DNA of 64,000 nt from positions 20,074 to 84,073 of the forward strand of contig CAVTOX010000010.1 of NCBI GenBank assembly GCA_963736425.1, read 5' to 3'. Below are positions 46,895-55,208 of this stretch, one piece after another. Each line of letters starts with the position of its first letter. Position 1 is the first letter of the stretch. Below the pieces are notes generated by a model. That model was not told the origin of the DNA and made no database searches. It saw only the letters and a program-made list of their open reading frames with translations. A program made the position numbers and the translations under genes. The stretch comes from Prado023 sp963736425. Lineage in GTDB: Bacteria; Actinomycetota; Actinomycetes; S36-B12; CAIYMF01.

Positions 46895-47920
46895 TCAGCG
46901 CGCCAGTCGATGGGCGAGCCACTCCAGGGCCAACGGGTAGCGGTGGTCGATCCCCCCGTGCCCGGCGTCGAACAGGTCGAAGTGGACCCGCTCGTCGGGG
47001 ACCCCGGCGGCCGCCAGCTCGGCGCGGAAGGCCTGGGCGCCCACGTCGAGGTTGTACTCGTCGCGGGTGCCGGCGTCGATCCAGATCGCCCGCAGCGAGC
47101 GGAGCGCGTCGGCGTGACCGGGCGCCATCCGGACGGGGTCGAGGTCCAGCCAGCGCTGCCAGACCTCGGGTCGCAGGACGCCGGTGACCGGGTCGAACGG
47201 CAGGATGGGCGTGCCATCCGGCTCGGCGGAGAAGCACGCCGCAACCCCGTAGATGCCCAGGACGAGGTCGTCCTCGGGCTTTGTGAAGGCTGTTCGCGAG
47301 GTGAAGTCCGCCCACCAGCGCGCGGGATCGCCGTCGTAGGCCCGCAGCGCGCGGACCACCGCACCGAACTCCGGGACGTAGCAGAGCTCGTACAGCGCGT
47401 CGCCGGCGTGCGTGGCCAGCGCGCCGAACACATCGGGCCTCAGCATCGGGGTGATCATCGCGCCGTAGCCGCCGCTGGACTTGCCGGTGATGGCCCGGGA
47501 CTCGCGGTCCGGGATGCTGCGGTAGCGGGCGTCCACGAACGGCACGACCTCGTCGCAGAGGTAGGTGTGGTAGTTCCCCGTCCCCGGGGAGTCGACGAAC
47601 TGCGAGCCGCCGTAGGCCGTCCACGCGTCGAGGAACACCACGATGCAGGGCGGCGCCCCACCGGCGAACACGGCGTCGGCGGTCTCGGGGAACGGCTGCC
47701 GGAAGGGCGTGCGGTTGCCCCACATCGCCACGTGACCCGTGTAGCCCTGGATGACGTACACGGTCGGGTAGCGGACCCCCGGATCATCGTCGTAGCCGGG
47801 CGGGACGTACACCCACAGCGGCCGCTCGTGCGGGTCGCCCAGGGGGTTCCCGCGCAGGACAGTGGAATCGATCACCAGTTCATCGAGACGGCCCGCCAGG
47901 GCGCCGGACCAGGGAAGCAT
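46895..47920 (-). CDS. Esterase D / feruloyl-esterase-like hydrolase
   Basis: 341 aa alpha/beta hydrolase. Nucleophile Ser149 in GKSSGGYGA, with YVIQGYTGHV before it and a final His in DAGHGGIDHR. Related to esterase D/S-formylglutathione hydrolase and feruloyl esterases. No signal peptide, so cytosolic. Minus strand TAGAGT ends 7 nt before the ATG (leaderless pattern). The nucleotidyltransferase gene follows with no gap, likely co-transcribed. Confidence 0.85.
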   Translation of the reverse strand: MLPWSGALAGRLDELVIDSTVLRGNPLGDPHERPLWVYVPPGYDDDPGVRYPTVYVIQGYTGHVAMWGNRTPFRQPFPETADAVFAGGAPPCIVVFLDAWTAYGGSQFVDSPGTGNYHTYLCDEVVPFVDARYRSIPDRESRAITGKSSGGYGAMITPMLRPDVFGALATHAGDALYELCYVPEFGAVVRALRAYDGDPARWWADFTSRTAFTKPEDDLVLGIYGVAACFSAEPDGTPILPFDPVTGVLRPEVWQRWLDLDPVRMAPGHADALRSLRAIWIDAGTRDEYNLDVGAQAFRAELAAAGVPDERVHFDLFDAGHGGIDHRYPLALEWLAHRLAR

Positions 47921-47962
47921 GCCTAGGACTCTAACGTCCGCCGGGACTCCTCGGTTGGGACC

Positions 47963-48163
47963 TTGGTTCTATTCTCGTGCGGTGGAGGTGCCGCGGCGTT
48001 CTTCGGCGCGTTCGTGGGTGCTGAGTGCGTCTCTGACCTCGGGATCGTCCTGTGCGGCGAGGACGCTCAGGGTCGGGTGGTGGCGCGCTTCCAGAGCGTT
48101 CAGACGGCGCTCGACCACCGGCGACGAGGCCTCGCGGGCCACCTCGTGGGGGTTGCGGCGAGG
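47963..48163 (+). pseudogene. Internal fragment of a GNAT acetyltransferase
   Basis: About 67 codons starting at TTG. AAFFGAFVGAECVSDLGIVLC and ARFQSVQTALDHRRRGLAGHLVGVAAR match the central strands and acetyl-CoA loop of GNAT enzymes (RRRGLAGHL motif). The N-terminal acceptor part and the C-terminal half, normally after VAAR, are missing; the frame then continues into an unrelated Cys/Arg-rich sequence. Remainder of 47921-48255 holds a possible -10 (TATTCT at 47970) and nothing else recognised. Confidence 0.5.
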
Positions 48164-48255
48164 CCGTGCACTCGGGCATATCGTCGCAGGGGATGTGGCC
48201 CGCGACGTGGCCGGCCCGCAGCCGCCCGCTCAGGCGAGACGAGAGGAACACCACA

Positions 48256-48885
48256 ATGAGGATCGCCGTTCTCGGAGCGACAGGGCGCACCGGTCAGTTG
48301 CTGGTCGCTGAGCTCCTTCGCCGAGGGCACGAGCTGACCGTCCTGGCCCGGTCTCCTGAGAAGCTCGGGGCCAGGTTGGCGGCCGTGCGGGTCGTGCCCG
48401 GTGCCAGCACGGAGGCAGATGCTCTCGCGACCCTGCTCGAGGGAGCCGAGGCCGTGGTCTCCGCGCTCGGGCCGACGAGCCGGGACTCGACCGTGATGTC
48501 GGACACCGCGAGGGCGCTCGTCCCGGCCATGCAGCAGCGCGGGATCCGCCGGTACGTCGGGGTCAGCGGCACGGGTGTGGACATGGAGGGGGACCGCAAG
48601 GGGCGCAAGGATCGGATGATCTCGTCGATGATCCGGCGGGTTGGTGGTCCGATGGCCACGGACAAGGCGCTGGAGCACCGGATCCTGGCCGCGTCCGACC
48701 TCGAGTGGACGTTGGCGCGCCCTCCCCGGCTCGTCGACGGTCCGGCCACCGGGCGGGTGGCGCACGACGCGCGCACCCCGGGTCGCTCGAGCTCGATCCG
48801 TCGTGCCGACCTGGCCATGTTCCTGGCTGACATCGTCGAACAGGGTCTCTACGTCCGCCAGTCCCCGTTCGTCAGCGCGAGTTGA
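48256..48885 (+). CDS. NAD(P)H-binding atypical SDR protein
   Basis: 209 aa. N-terminal Rossmann motif GATGRTG (GxxGxxG, residues 7-13), a GVSGTG segment, and C-terminal half without the YxxxK of classical SDRs. It resembles NmrA/biliverdin-reductase-B-like atypical SDRs. The protein may act as a redox sensor or a flavin/biliverdin reductase. Start ATG follows the GNAT remnant; GAGAGGAA lies 5-8 nt upstream. Confidence 0.8.
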   Translation: MRIAVLGATGRTGQLLVAELLRRGHELTVLARSPEKLGARLAAVRVVPGASTEADALATLLEGAEAVVSALGPTSRDSTVMSDTARALVPAMQQRGIRRYVGVSGTGVDMEGDRKGRKDRMISSMIRRVGGPMATDKALEHRILAASDLEWTLARPPRLVDGPATGRVAHDARTPGRSSSIRRADLAMFLADIVEQGLYVRQSPFVSAS

Positions 48886-48939
48886 CGACAGGACCGAGTG
48901 CGAGAGGCTGATCGGCGGCAGGGAGGGGTGCCCGCAGAC

Positions 48940-50017
48940 TCAGCCTGCGGCCAGCCGGCGCTGGCGGCGCTCCAGGGTCCGGATCCGTTGCGGGTTGCGC
49001 TCGTCGGGGACGGCCTTGTTGGCCTTGATGAACGCCTCGGGAGCCACCAGCAGCAGCTCATCGTCGAGCATCCGGACGGTGTCGACCGTGGCACGGCCCT
49101 CGACCAGGGCGAGGATCCGTGCGTCCGGTGTCTCGGGCAGGACCGACGTCAGGGCGGCGCTCGAGTCCAGGTTGCATCTCACGCAGCAGCTCGAGCATCC
49201 AGCCCAGGCGCCGCGGGGTGCTCGGTGCGGCCGTGTAGCGCGTGGCCAGGAACTCGGCCAGGGCGGCCTCGTCCAGGGGTGCGGCGGCCTCGCGGGAGGG
49301 TGCCGCAGTGGCGCCGGCCGAATGGGCCTGAGTGTCCACCTGCCAGGCGCGCAGGTCCTCCAGCTCGCGCTCGGCAAGCTCAAGGAGGCTGGCGGCCAGG
49401 ACGAACTGACGGCTGCGGGCGGCGGGCAGCTCGTCGCCGCCCTTGTACCGAAGCTCGTGTTCGAGCGAGGCCCAGAGGTCCGCGGCCCGGGTCCGGACCT
49501 GGATCTCCGCGGGCTGGATGGTGAGCAGCTCGGGAAGCTCGCTGTCGGGCCGGGCGCGTACATCGAAGTGCCGGCCACGATAGCCCGGGGTCTCCTCCCG
49601 GGAACGCTCGTCGCGGGCGTCGACGTCCTTGTCGACGACCAGCAGTCGGTGGATCTCCTCGGCAACGATGGCGATCTCGCTCTCGAGCCGGACGACCACG
49701 CGTACGCCGATGAGGTCGGGCAGATCCGCGTAGGAGCTGTCGCGCCCCGGCTGCAGCCGATCCCGGTTGCGCAGCTTCTGCTCGACCGAGCGGACCTCCT
49801 TGGCGCGCCCGGAGACGAACGCCTCGATCTCGTCGACGTCCTCCAGCCGGCCCTGCAGCCACGCCACGAGCGCGTTGGTGGCCGCCACGTACTCCCGGCG
49901 GCGTCGCCGGTACACCTGAGCCTCCCGGTGCGCCCAACTGCGCGGCCTGGGTGAGGGCGTCGGATCGACGACGTCAGCCGGTGCGCTGGCGGGGGCCGAG
50001 CCGGAGGTGCGAGCCAT
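48940..50017 (-). CDS. RelA/SpoT-domain protein (small alarmone-synthetase-like), one +1 frameshift
   Basis: 358 aa when one base near 49174 is removed. A synthetase-type domain covers about 45-200: SGRAKEVRSVEQKLR, DLPDLIGVRVVVRL, GYRGRHFDVRA, and EIQVRTRAADLWASLEHELRYKG. There is no HD hydrolase, TGS or ACT domain, so it is a stand-alone synthetase-like protein. After LLREM the frame slips, then resumes as NLDSSAALTSVLPETPDARIL to the stop at 48940. Making (p)ppGpp is likely but untested. 176 nt separate it from the I78 gene. Confidence 0.8.
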
Positions 50018-50096
50018 GCTCAGCAGTGTACGGAGCGCGGGTGCCGTGACCCCGCCCATCGGACCGGCTCGCGGGGGCTCACACCGGGATTGGCAG

Positions 50097-50127
50097 GATC
50101 CGGACAAGGTGCGGCCCGATCCGGACA
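50097..50127. repeat. Direct repeat with 21-bp period
   Basis: GATCCGGACA occurs at 50097-50106 and 50118-50127, two helical turns apart, upstream of the RelA/SpoT gene. Half-sites of a DNA-binding protein are possible. The right copy adjoins TATATATGG. Confidence 0.35.
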
Positions 50128-50193
50128 TATATGGCCGTTCTGCGCCAGGCCGGCGTCGGCGCGAGGCGTGGGCGCCCCGCCGATCTGCTGCGA

Positions 50194-50901
50194 TCAGCCG
50201 ATCGTGACCCGGACGACCTTGTCGGCCTCGACCTCGGCGTTGATCCGGTCCTCGCGGTAGTCCATCGTGACGGCGTTCGGCTCACCGTCCACGGACGTGA
50301 CCCGGAAGGTGAATCCGGCGTCGGTCGTGGCCTTCTCGGCCTCGGCCGCCGACATCCCCACGAGCGTCCCGGCCAGGGCGTTGACGTCCTCGCCGCCGGT
50401 GGCGCCCTGGACGTCGGTGGACGAGCCGGCCTGGTCGGCGGGAACGTACCCGAGGACCTCCTGCGCGCCGGCCTTGAGGGTGAGCTTCTCGGCGGTGAGC
50501 TCGAAGGTGGTCACGGTGCCGAGCAACTCGAAGTAGGCCGCCTCAGCGGACATCGCCTTCGGTTCGCCGGCCATCATGGTCGACCCGATCGGACCGAACG
50601 TGATCTTCTCGCCCTCGGTCGTGTAGTCGGTGAAGTAGCTGTTGACGGGGGCCTGGCCGGACATCTGGTCCTTGAAGAAGTCGGCGGTGATGCCCAGGCT
50701 GCCGAGGTCCTGCGAGCTCAGGCTGGACTCGGTCAGCGCCCACGCGGTGGCCTCGAGCGGGTATCCCTGCTCCATCTTCACCTCCTCGTTGGCTGCCTTC
50801 TCGCCGGAGGGCACGCCCGTGGTGGTGTAGTCGGCACAGGCGCCGAGCGAGCCCACCATGAGCAGCGCGGCCAGTGCGGTGGTGGTCCGGTGAAGCCTCA
50901 T
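50194..50901 (-). CDS. Lipoprotein with C-terminal I78-like inhibitor domain
   Basis: 235 aa. Signal peptide with lipobox VGSLGAC, so the protein is lipid-anchored outside the cell. The C-terminal 55 residues read LVGMSAAEAEKATTDAGFTFRV...AVTMDYREDRINAEVEADKVVRV, the pattern of peptidase inhibitor family I78. The central part (about 40-165) is unidentified. Same strand as the ParA pair upstream, 61 nt away, so a functional link is possible but weak. Anti-protease activity is inferred from the fold only. Confidence 0.65.
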   Translation of the reverse strand: MRLHRTTTALAALLMVGSLGACADYTTTGVPSGEKAANEEVKMEQGYPLEATAWALTESSLSSQDLGSLGITADFFKDQMSGQAPVNSYFTDYTTEGEKITFGPIGSTMMAGEPKAMSAEAAYFELLGTVTTFELTAEKLTLKAGAQEVLGYVPADQAGSSTDVQGATGGEDVNALAGTLVGMSAAEAEKATTDAGFTFRVTSVDGEPNAVTMDYREDRINAEVEADKVVRVTIG

Positions 50902-50962
50902 CGTGTCTCCTAGTTCCTCGAGCAGGTGGCGCGTGCCGGTTCGGCGTCCTGGCGCGATTGTG

Positions 50963-51394
50963 TCAGGTACCCAGCCATGCTCTCAGCAGGGCGGTCACGA
51001 CCGCGTCGGGATCCTTCTTGTCGGCCTTCACCGCAGCGCGGAAGTCCTTGCGCAGCGACTTGGGCACCTTCACCCCGAGATCGACCGGCTTCTCCTCGGC
51101 CTTGCCCGACGGGCGGGTCCGGGCCTTCTTCGCGGCGGCGCGCAGGCTGTCGCTGGTGGTGCCGCGCAGGGGGCCGGACAGGCGGTGCGGGCCGGCATCG
51201 CCGGACCTGCCGGAGGACTTGTCCAACGGGGCATCGCCTGCAGAGCTGGGGTCGGCATCCTGACGGGGCTGGGGAAGCATGGGCGAATCGTCGACAGCGG
51301 GGCGCAATGTGTGCAGCGAGTGGCCCGGGGCAGCGGGGTGGATGTGGGCGTCGGCAGCCTTCTTCAGCGCCGGACGCGGTGCCGGGGTGCTCAT
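50963..51394 (-). CDS. ParA-linked protein with disordered N-terminus and C-terminal ribbon-helix-helix
   Basis: 143 aa. The first 100 residues are low-complexity, rich in Pro, Ala, Ser, Asp and Lys. The last 40, VDLGVKVPKSLRKDFRAAVKADKKDPDAVVTALLRAWL, fit a ribbon-helix-helix DNA-binding or dimerisation fold. It overlaps parA by 4 nt. A small disordered partner encoded right after a ParA-type ATPase is the arrangement of ParB-like or McdB-like adaptors. No ParB domain is present. Confidence 0.6.
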   Translation of the reverse strand: MSTPAPRPALKKAADAHIHPAAPGHSLHTLRPAVDDSPMLPQPRQDADPSSAGDAPLDKSSGRSGDAGPHRLSGPLRGTTSDSLRAAAKKARTRPSGKAEEKPVDLGVKVPKSLRKDFRAAVKADKKDPDAVVTALLRAWLGT

Positions 51395-52152
51395 GACAGG
51401 CCCTCCTCGATGTTGGCGGCCAGCTCGGTGAACAGGGCGACCAGGTCCCTGGCGCTCTTCGAGCGCATGGCGGTGATGGGCACGGCGGCCCCCTGGGCGG
51501 CGCCCATGGCGGTCCGGTCGGGGATCGGCGGGTCGAGCACGAGCTGCGGGTAGGCCCGCCGCAACTCGTCGAGGCGGTAGGTGTGCTCACCGCTGTGTCG
51601 AACCCGGTTGATCACGATGCCCGCCGGGCGAAGCCCGAGGTTGGTCGCCGCGCGCGCGATGTCCACGGCCTCCAGCGCCTGCTCGGCGCCCTGGAGGGCG
51701 AAGAACGAGGGCTCGGTGACGATCAGGGCCGCGGGGGCGGCCGCCAGCGCGTTGCGGGTCAGCTCGCCGAGCGAGGGCGGGCAGTCGATGAGGACGGTGT
51801 GGTACCGGTCGAGGGCGCCGACGAGCGTCGTGCGCAGGCGCAGCGCGGAGTCGGGGCCCTCGGCGTGGGCACGGTGCTCGAGTGCCCGCTCACCGGCGAT
51901 CAGGTCGATCCCGGGACCCCAGCCGCTGGCGACGATCGCGTCGGCGGCGATCCCCTCCCGGCCGTCGGCCAGGACGTCGTTCGTGGTGAACTCGTACGGG
52001 TGCGGATCCAGCGCTGCAGTGGCGTTGGCCTGCGGATCGAGGTCGATGACCAGGGTCCGGTGGCCGGCGGCCCAGGCGCTGGCGGCCAGCCCGAGGACGA
52101 CCGACGTCTTGCCGACGCCGCCCTTGAGGGAGATCGCTGCGAGCATGGCCAC
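51391..52152 (-). CDS. Orphan ParA-family ATPase
   Basis: 253 aa with a deviant Walker A KGGVGKT (10-16), switch I-like DLDPQANAT, and Walker A' DCPPSLGELT. It is not next to parB, gidB or oriC genes, so it is not the chromosomal ParA; a cargo-positioning or plasmid-like role is inferred. CAGACT, 6 nt, GTG supports the start at 52152 (leaderless); ATG 52146 is the alternative. Downstream RHH gene overlaps by 4 nt. Confidence 0.85.
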   Translation of the reverse strand: MAMLAAISLKGGVGKTSVVLGLAASAWAAGHRTLVIDLDPQANATAALDPHPYEFTTNDVLADGREGIAADAIVASGWGPGIDLIAGERALEHRAHAEGPDSALRLRTTLVGALDRYHTVLIDCPPSLGELTRNALAAAPAALIVTEPSFFALQGAEQALEAVDIARAATNLGLRPAGIVINRVRHSGEHTYRLDELRRAYPQLVLDPPIPDRTAMGAAQGAAVPITAMRSKSARDLVALFTELAANIEEGLS

Positions 52153-52219
52153 GTGGTCAGTCTGCCACGCACAGGCCCCTCAACCCCCGGACTGCACCGG
52201 GCGCATTGGCAGGTCTCCC

Positions 52220-53563
52220 TCAGCGGATCGCCGCGTACCGTCGCAGGGCCTCGTCGCGCTCCTCGAAGTGGTCGACGATGGGCTCGGGGTACCCGTGGGC
52301 GTAACCGTCGAGCAGCTTCCATGGCTCATGGGTCGCGGCCCCCGCCAGGTGCGCCAGCTCCGGGACGTACCGGCGGACGTAGGCCCCGTCCGGATCGAAC
52401 TTCAGGCCCTGCAGGATCGGGTTGAAGACCCGGAAGTAGGGGGCCGCGTCCGTCCCCGAACCGGCCACCCACTGCCAGCCGTGGGCATTGGAGGCGGGGT
52501 CGCCGTCGACCAGCCAGCGCATGAACTCCCGCTCCCCGCGCCACCAGGGCAGGTGCAGGTCCTTGACCAGGAATGAGGCGACCACCATCCGCACGCGGTT
52601 GTGCATCCAGCCCTCGGCTCGCAGCTGGCGCATCCCGGCGTCGACGAAGGGGAGCCCGGTGCGTCCGTGCGCCCATGCGGTGAATGCGGCATCGGCCTCG
52701 GGCCCGGAGTCGTGCACCATCCGGTCGAAGGCCGGGTTCAGGTTCCCGGTGAGCGTGTCCGGGTTGTGGAACAGGACGTCGGCGTAGAACTCGCGCCAGC
52801 CGAGCTCGGCGATGAACCGGCGGTCGCGGTCGGGGTCCAGCGCGGCCAACAGGGTCCGGGGATGGATCTCCCCCCAACGCAGCGGCACCGACAGCCTGCT
52901 CGTGCCCGGGAGGTCGGCCCGGTCGCGCAGGTCGACGTAGTCGACCAGGTGTGAGTCGGCGAAGTCGGCCCAGCGTGCCATGGCAGCAGCCTCGCCGGCG
53001 CCGGGCAGGGACGTCCCAGGTGGAGGTTGGTCATTGGGCAGTGGGTCGCCCGGCAGGTCGAGGACCTCGATCCGGGCAGGCCGGCCGGTGGGTGCTGCCC
53101 GCCGGGCCTCCAGCCACGCGCGATGGAACGGCGTGAACACGCGGTAGGGGGTGCCGTCGCCCTTGAGGACGGATCCGGGAGGCACGGCGTAGTTGCTCCC
53201 GGTGGCGACCAGCCGGGAGCCGTGGGCGGCCAGCGCCGCGGCGACGCGCGCGTCGCGCTCTCGCCCCCGTGGCGTGTGCGCCTCGGTGACGTGCACGGTG
53301 AGAGGTCCGAGCTCCTGGGCCAGGGCGCTCAACTGCTCGGCCGGGTCACCGGTGCGCACGTGCAGGGCGCCGAGGTCCTCGCGCAGGGCCGCCAACGAGT
53401 CGGCGACGTATGCCCGAGGTGGCGCCCCGAGATGCGCCCAGGGCCCGGGAACGACGACGAAGAGGGGCAGGATCGCCGCCCCGGCGGCCTCGGTCACGGC
53501 ACGGGCGAGCGCCGGGTGGTCCGCGGTGCGCAGGTCCCGTCGGAACCACATCACGTGCTGCAC
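52220..53563 (-). CDS. phr: Deoxyribodipyrimidine photolyase
   Basis: 447 aa class I CPD photolyase/cryptochrome-family protein. N-terminal antenna fold begins MWFRRDLRTADHPAL; the FAD-binding half has LGWREFYADVLFHNP, GLPFVDAGMRQLRAEGWMHNRVR and FVKDLHLPW. Tryptophans for electron transfer are present. It repairs UV dimers with blue light. TAGGGT lies 8 nt before the GTG start. Divergent from dtxR. Confidence 0.92.
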   Translation of the reverse strand: MQHVMWFRRDLRTADHPALARAVTEAAGAAILPLFVVVPGPWAHLGAPPRAYVADSLAALREDLGALHVRTGDPAEQLSALAQELGPLTVHVTEAHTPRGRERDARVAAALAAHGSRLVATGSNYAVPPGSVLKGDGTPYRVFTPFHRAWLEARRAAPTGRPARIEVLDLPGDPLPNDQPPPGTSLPGAGEAAAMARWADFADSHLVDYVDLRDRADLPGTSRLSVPLRWGEIHPRTLLAALDPDRDRRFIAELGWREFYADVLFHNPDTLTGNLNPAFDRMVHDSGPEADAAFTAWAHGRTGLPFVDAGMRQLRAEGWMHNRVRMVVASFLVKDLHLPWWRGEREFMRWLVDGDPASNAHGWQWVAGSGTDAAPYFRVFNPILQGLKFDPDGAYVRRYVPELAHLAGAATHEPWKLLDGYAHGYPEPIVDHFEERDEALRRYAAIR

Positions 53564-53709
53564 GGTCCCTGACCCTAGGGGGCAACAGGGGGTAGCGCAT
53601 CCGCCCGGTGGCCCCGATGCAGCTCCTGAGAGTGGACCTCGGCGAGATGCCCCGGGGGGCTCTGCGTGCCTGTCCCCCGGATCCGAGCGCGGTGGGGGAC
53701 AATGGGCGG

Positions 53710-54399
53710 GTGAGTGACCTCATCGATACCACCGAGATGTACCTGCGGACGATCTATGAGTTGTCGGAGGAGGGAATCGTGCCGATGCGCGCCCGGATCA
53801 CTGAGCGACTCGGGCAGAGTGGGCCCACCGTGTCGCAGACGGTGGCGCGCATGCAGCGCGATGGTCTCGTGCAGCTCGACGAGGACGATCGCCATCTCGT
53901 CCTGACCGAGAGCGGATCGGCGCTGGCCACCAAGGTGATGCGCAAGCACCGGCTGGCCGAGTGCCTGCTGGTCGAGGTGATCGGCCTTCCCTGGGAGGCC
54001 GTCCACACGGAGGCCTGCCGCTGGGAGCACGTCATGAGTGAGTCCGTGGAGCGGCGACTGGTCGAGATCCTGGGCAACCCCACGACCTCCCCGTTCGGCA
54101 ACCCGATCCCGGGGCTCGGGGAGCTCAGCGGCGCGCGGTCCGATCGATCCACCTCAGAGCTGCCGGGCCAGTCACTGGCACTTGCCGCGCAGGACCAGCA
54201 GCGGGAGATGACGGTTGTGCGGATCGCCGAGACGCTGCAGGCCGACGAGCCCACGATGGGCGCCTTGCGGGGCATCGGAGCCATGCCGGGCAACCGGGTG
54301 GAGGTCAGCCTCGCCGATGGAGGCTTCCGCCTCGAGAGCCCGGACGGGTCCGTCGAGTTGTCCCGCGCCCAGGCCAAGCAGGTCATCGTCGCGGCGTAG
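53710..54399 (+). CDS. DtxR/IdeR-family metal-dependent repressor
   Basis: 229 aa. N-terminal winged helix with TTEMYLRTIYELSEEG. Metal sites visible: Met10, Cys103, Glu106, His107 (primary), His80 and Glu84 (ancillary), one residue offset from DtxR numbering. C-terminal SH3-like domain (about 155-229). Represses iron-uptake genes when iron is present. GACAAT, 6 nt, GTG: leaderless start. Iron sensing is the family norm; manganese cannot be excluded. Confidence 0.92.
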   Translation: MSDLIDTTEMYLRTIYELSEEGIVPMRARITERLGQSGPTVSQTVARMQRDGLVQLDEDDRHLVLTESGSALATKVMRKHRLAECLLVEVIGLPWEAVHTEACRWEHVMSESVERRLVEILGNPTTSPFGNPIPGLGELSGARSDRSTSELPGQSLALAAQDQQREMTVVRIAETLQADEPTMGALRGIGAMPGNRVEVSLADGGFRLESPDGSVELSRAQAKQVIVAA

Positions 54400-54446
54400 G
54401 TGTGCTCGGGGCCCGAATTGGGGCTCCCGCGAACGGCGGATCGCGG

Positions 54447-54462
54447 GTACCCTACGGGGTAC
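54447..54462. promoter_or_regulatory. CsoR/CstR-type operator
   Basis: GTACCC-TAC-GGGGTAC inverted repeat 18 nt before the start of the CsoR-like gene, the GGGTAC/GTACCC-type site of CsoR-family repressors. Indicates autoregulation. Confidence 0.7.
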
Positions 54463-54480
54463 TCACTACGGGAGGATGCC

Positions 54481-54750
54481 ATGGCCATCGATGAGACGTG
54501 CCGCAAGGACGTGGTCAACCGGTTGCGCCGGATCCAGGGTCAGGTCGCGGGGATCGTGACGATGATCGATGAGGGCCGTGACTGCAGCGACGTCATGGTC
54601 CAGGTCGCTGCCGTGTCCCGCGCGATCGATCGGGCCGGCTTCAAGATCATTCATGCCGAGTTGCAGGCCTGTGCTGTGGCGAGCCAGAACGGCGAGGAGC
54701 CGCCGATGTCCATGGAGAGGATCGAGAAGCTCTTCCTGACGCTGGCCTGA
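54481..54750 (+). CDS. CsoR/CstR-family (DUF156) repressor
   Basis: 89 aa four-helix protein starting with CRKDVVNRLRRIQGQVAGI. Cys35 and Cys64 are in the positions of CsoR Cys36/Cys65, but the His four residues before the second Cys is replaced by Glu60 (IIHAELQAC), with a His at 58. A two-Cys set without the His resembles persulfide-sensing CstR more than copper-sensing CsoR. Strong ribosome-binding site GGGAGG. The operator lies in its own promoter. No copper or sulfide gene is adjacent. Confidence 0.8.
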   Translation: MAIDETCRKDVVNRLRRIQGQVAGIVTMIDEGRDCSDVMVQVAAVSRAIDRAGFKIIHAELQACAVASQNGEEPPMSMERIEKLFLTLA

Positions 54751-54943
54751 CCCGCCGATGGCCCTGGCCCGACCCGCGGCGCGCTGGCACCCGTTGCCGT
54801 CACCGGCCGCCGGTCGTCCACGCACGAAGTGGCTGATCGCAGGGAGTGGTCCACCCGTCACAGAGTGCGCTCTCCGAGTCCGGAATCGCCGTTTCCTCCG
54901 GTGTTGGGCCATCTGAACGAGAGATACATCACAGCCGATGGGT

Positions 54944-54973
54944 TTGTGACACGACTGCGACCTTGGCTACGGT
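54944..54973 (+). promoter_or_regulatory. Promoter of the NlpC/P60 gene
   Basis: TTGTGA, 18-nt spacer, TACGGT. Transcription would start near 54980, about 55 nt before the riboswitch. Between 54751 and 54943 nothing recognisable is seen. Confidence 0.55.
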
Positions 54974-55032
54974 GAAGTCATCCCGCCACCGGTGGGATGG
55001 GGCGGACGGCGCCGAATCCCGTTCACGTCTTG

Positions 55033-55198
55033 CCTCCAGCGCCTGGCCACCGGCCAGCAACGCAACCGAGAACGGGAGCGGGGGACCCACGATTCGTGGT
55101 CCCACGTCAGACAGGCGTGAGTCCTTGGGGTGAAGCCGCGAGAGCGGCCGGGTGCTCCCCACCCGAACCCGACAGCTCACCTCGCAGGCGCCTGGAGG
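55033..55198 (+). ncRNA. c-di-AMP (ydaO/yuaA) riboswitch
   Basis: The hallmark 3' part CCCGAACCCGACAGCTC followed by ACCTCGCAGGC, plus the upstream GGGAGCGGGGGACCCA and GGGGTGAA segments, identify the ydaO-yuaA aptamer. It binds cyclic di-AMP. In actinobacteria this class controls cell-wall hydrolase genes, and an NlpC/P60 gene starts 10 nt downstream. CCTCCAGCGCCTG (55033-55045) can pair with CAGGCGCCTGGAGG (55185-55198), which contains the ribosome-binding site GGAGG. Ligand binding would favour the closed stem and shut off translation. Confidence 0.85.
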
Positions 55199-55208
55199 AG
55201 ACATCACC

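Noticed and set aside
54929..54949. TCACA and TGTGA half-sites as a CRP/GlxR site
   Set aside because: The halves face the wrong way and are 11 nt apart, while CRP-type sites need TGTGA-N6-TCACA.
54846..55133. 95-codon frame over the riboswitch region
   Set aside because: Covers a structured RNA leader; sequence is not protein-like and the aptamer explains the conservation.
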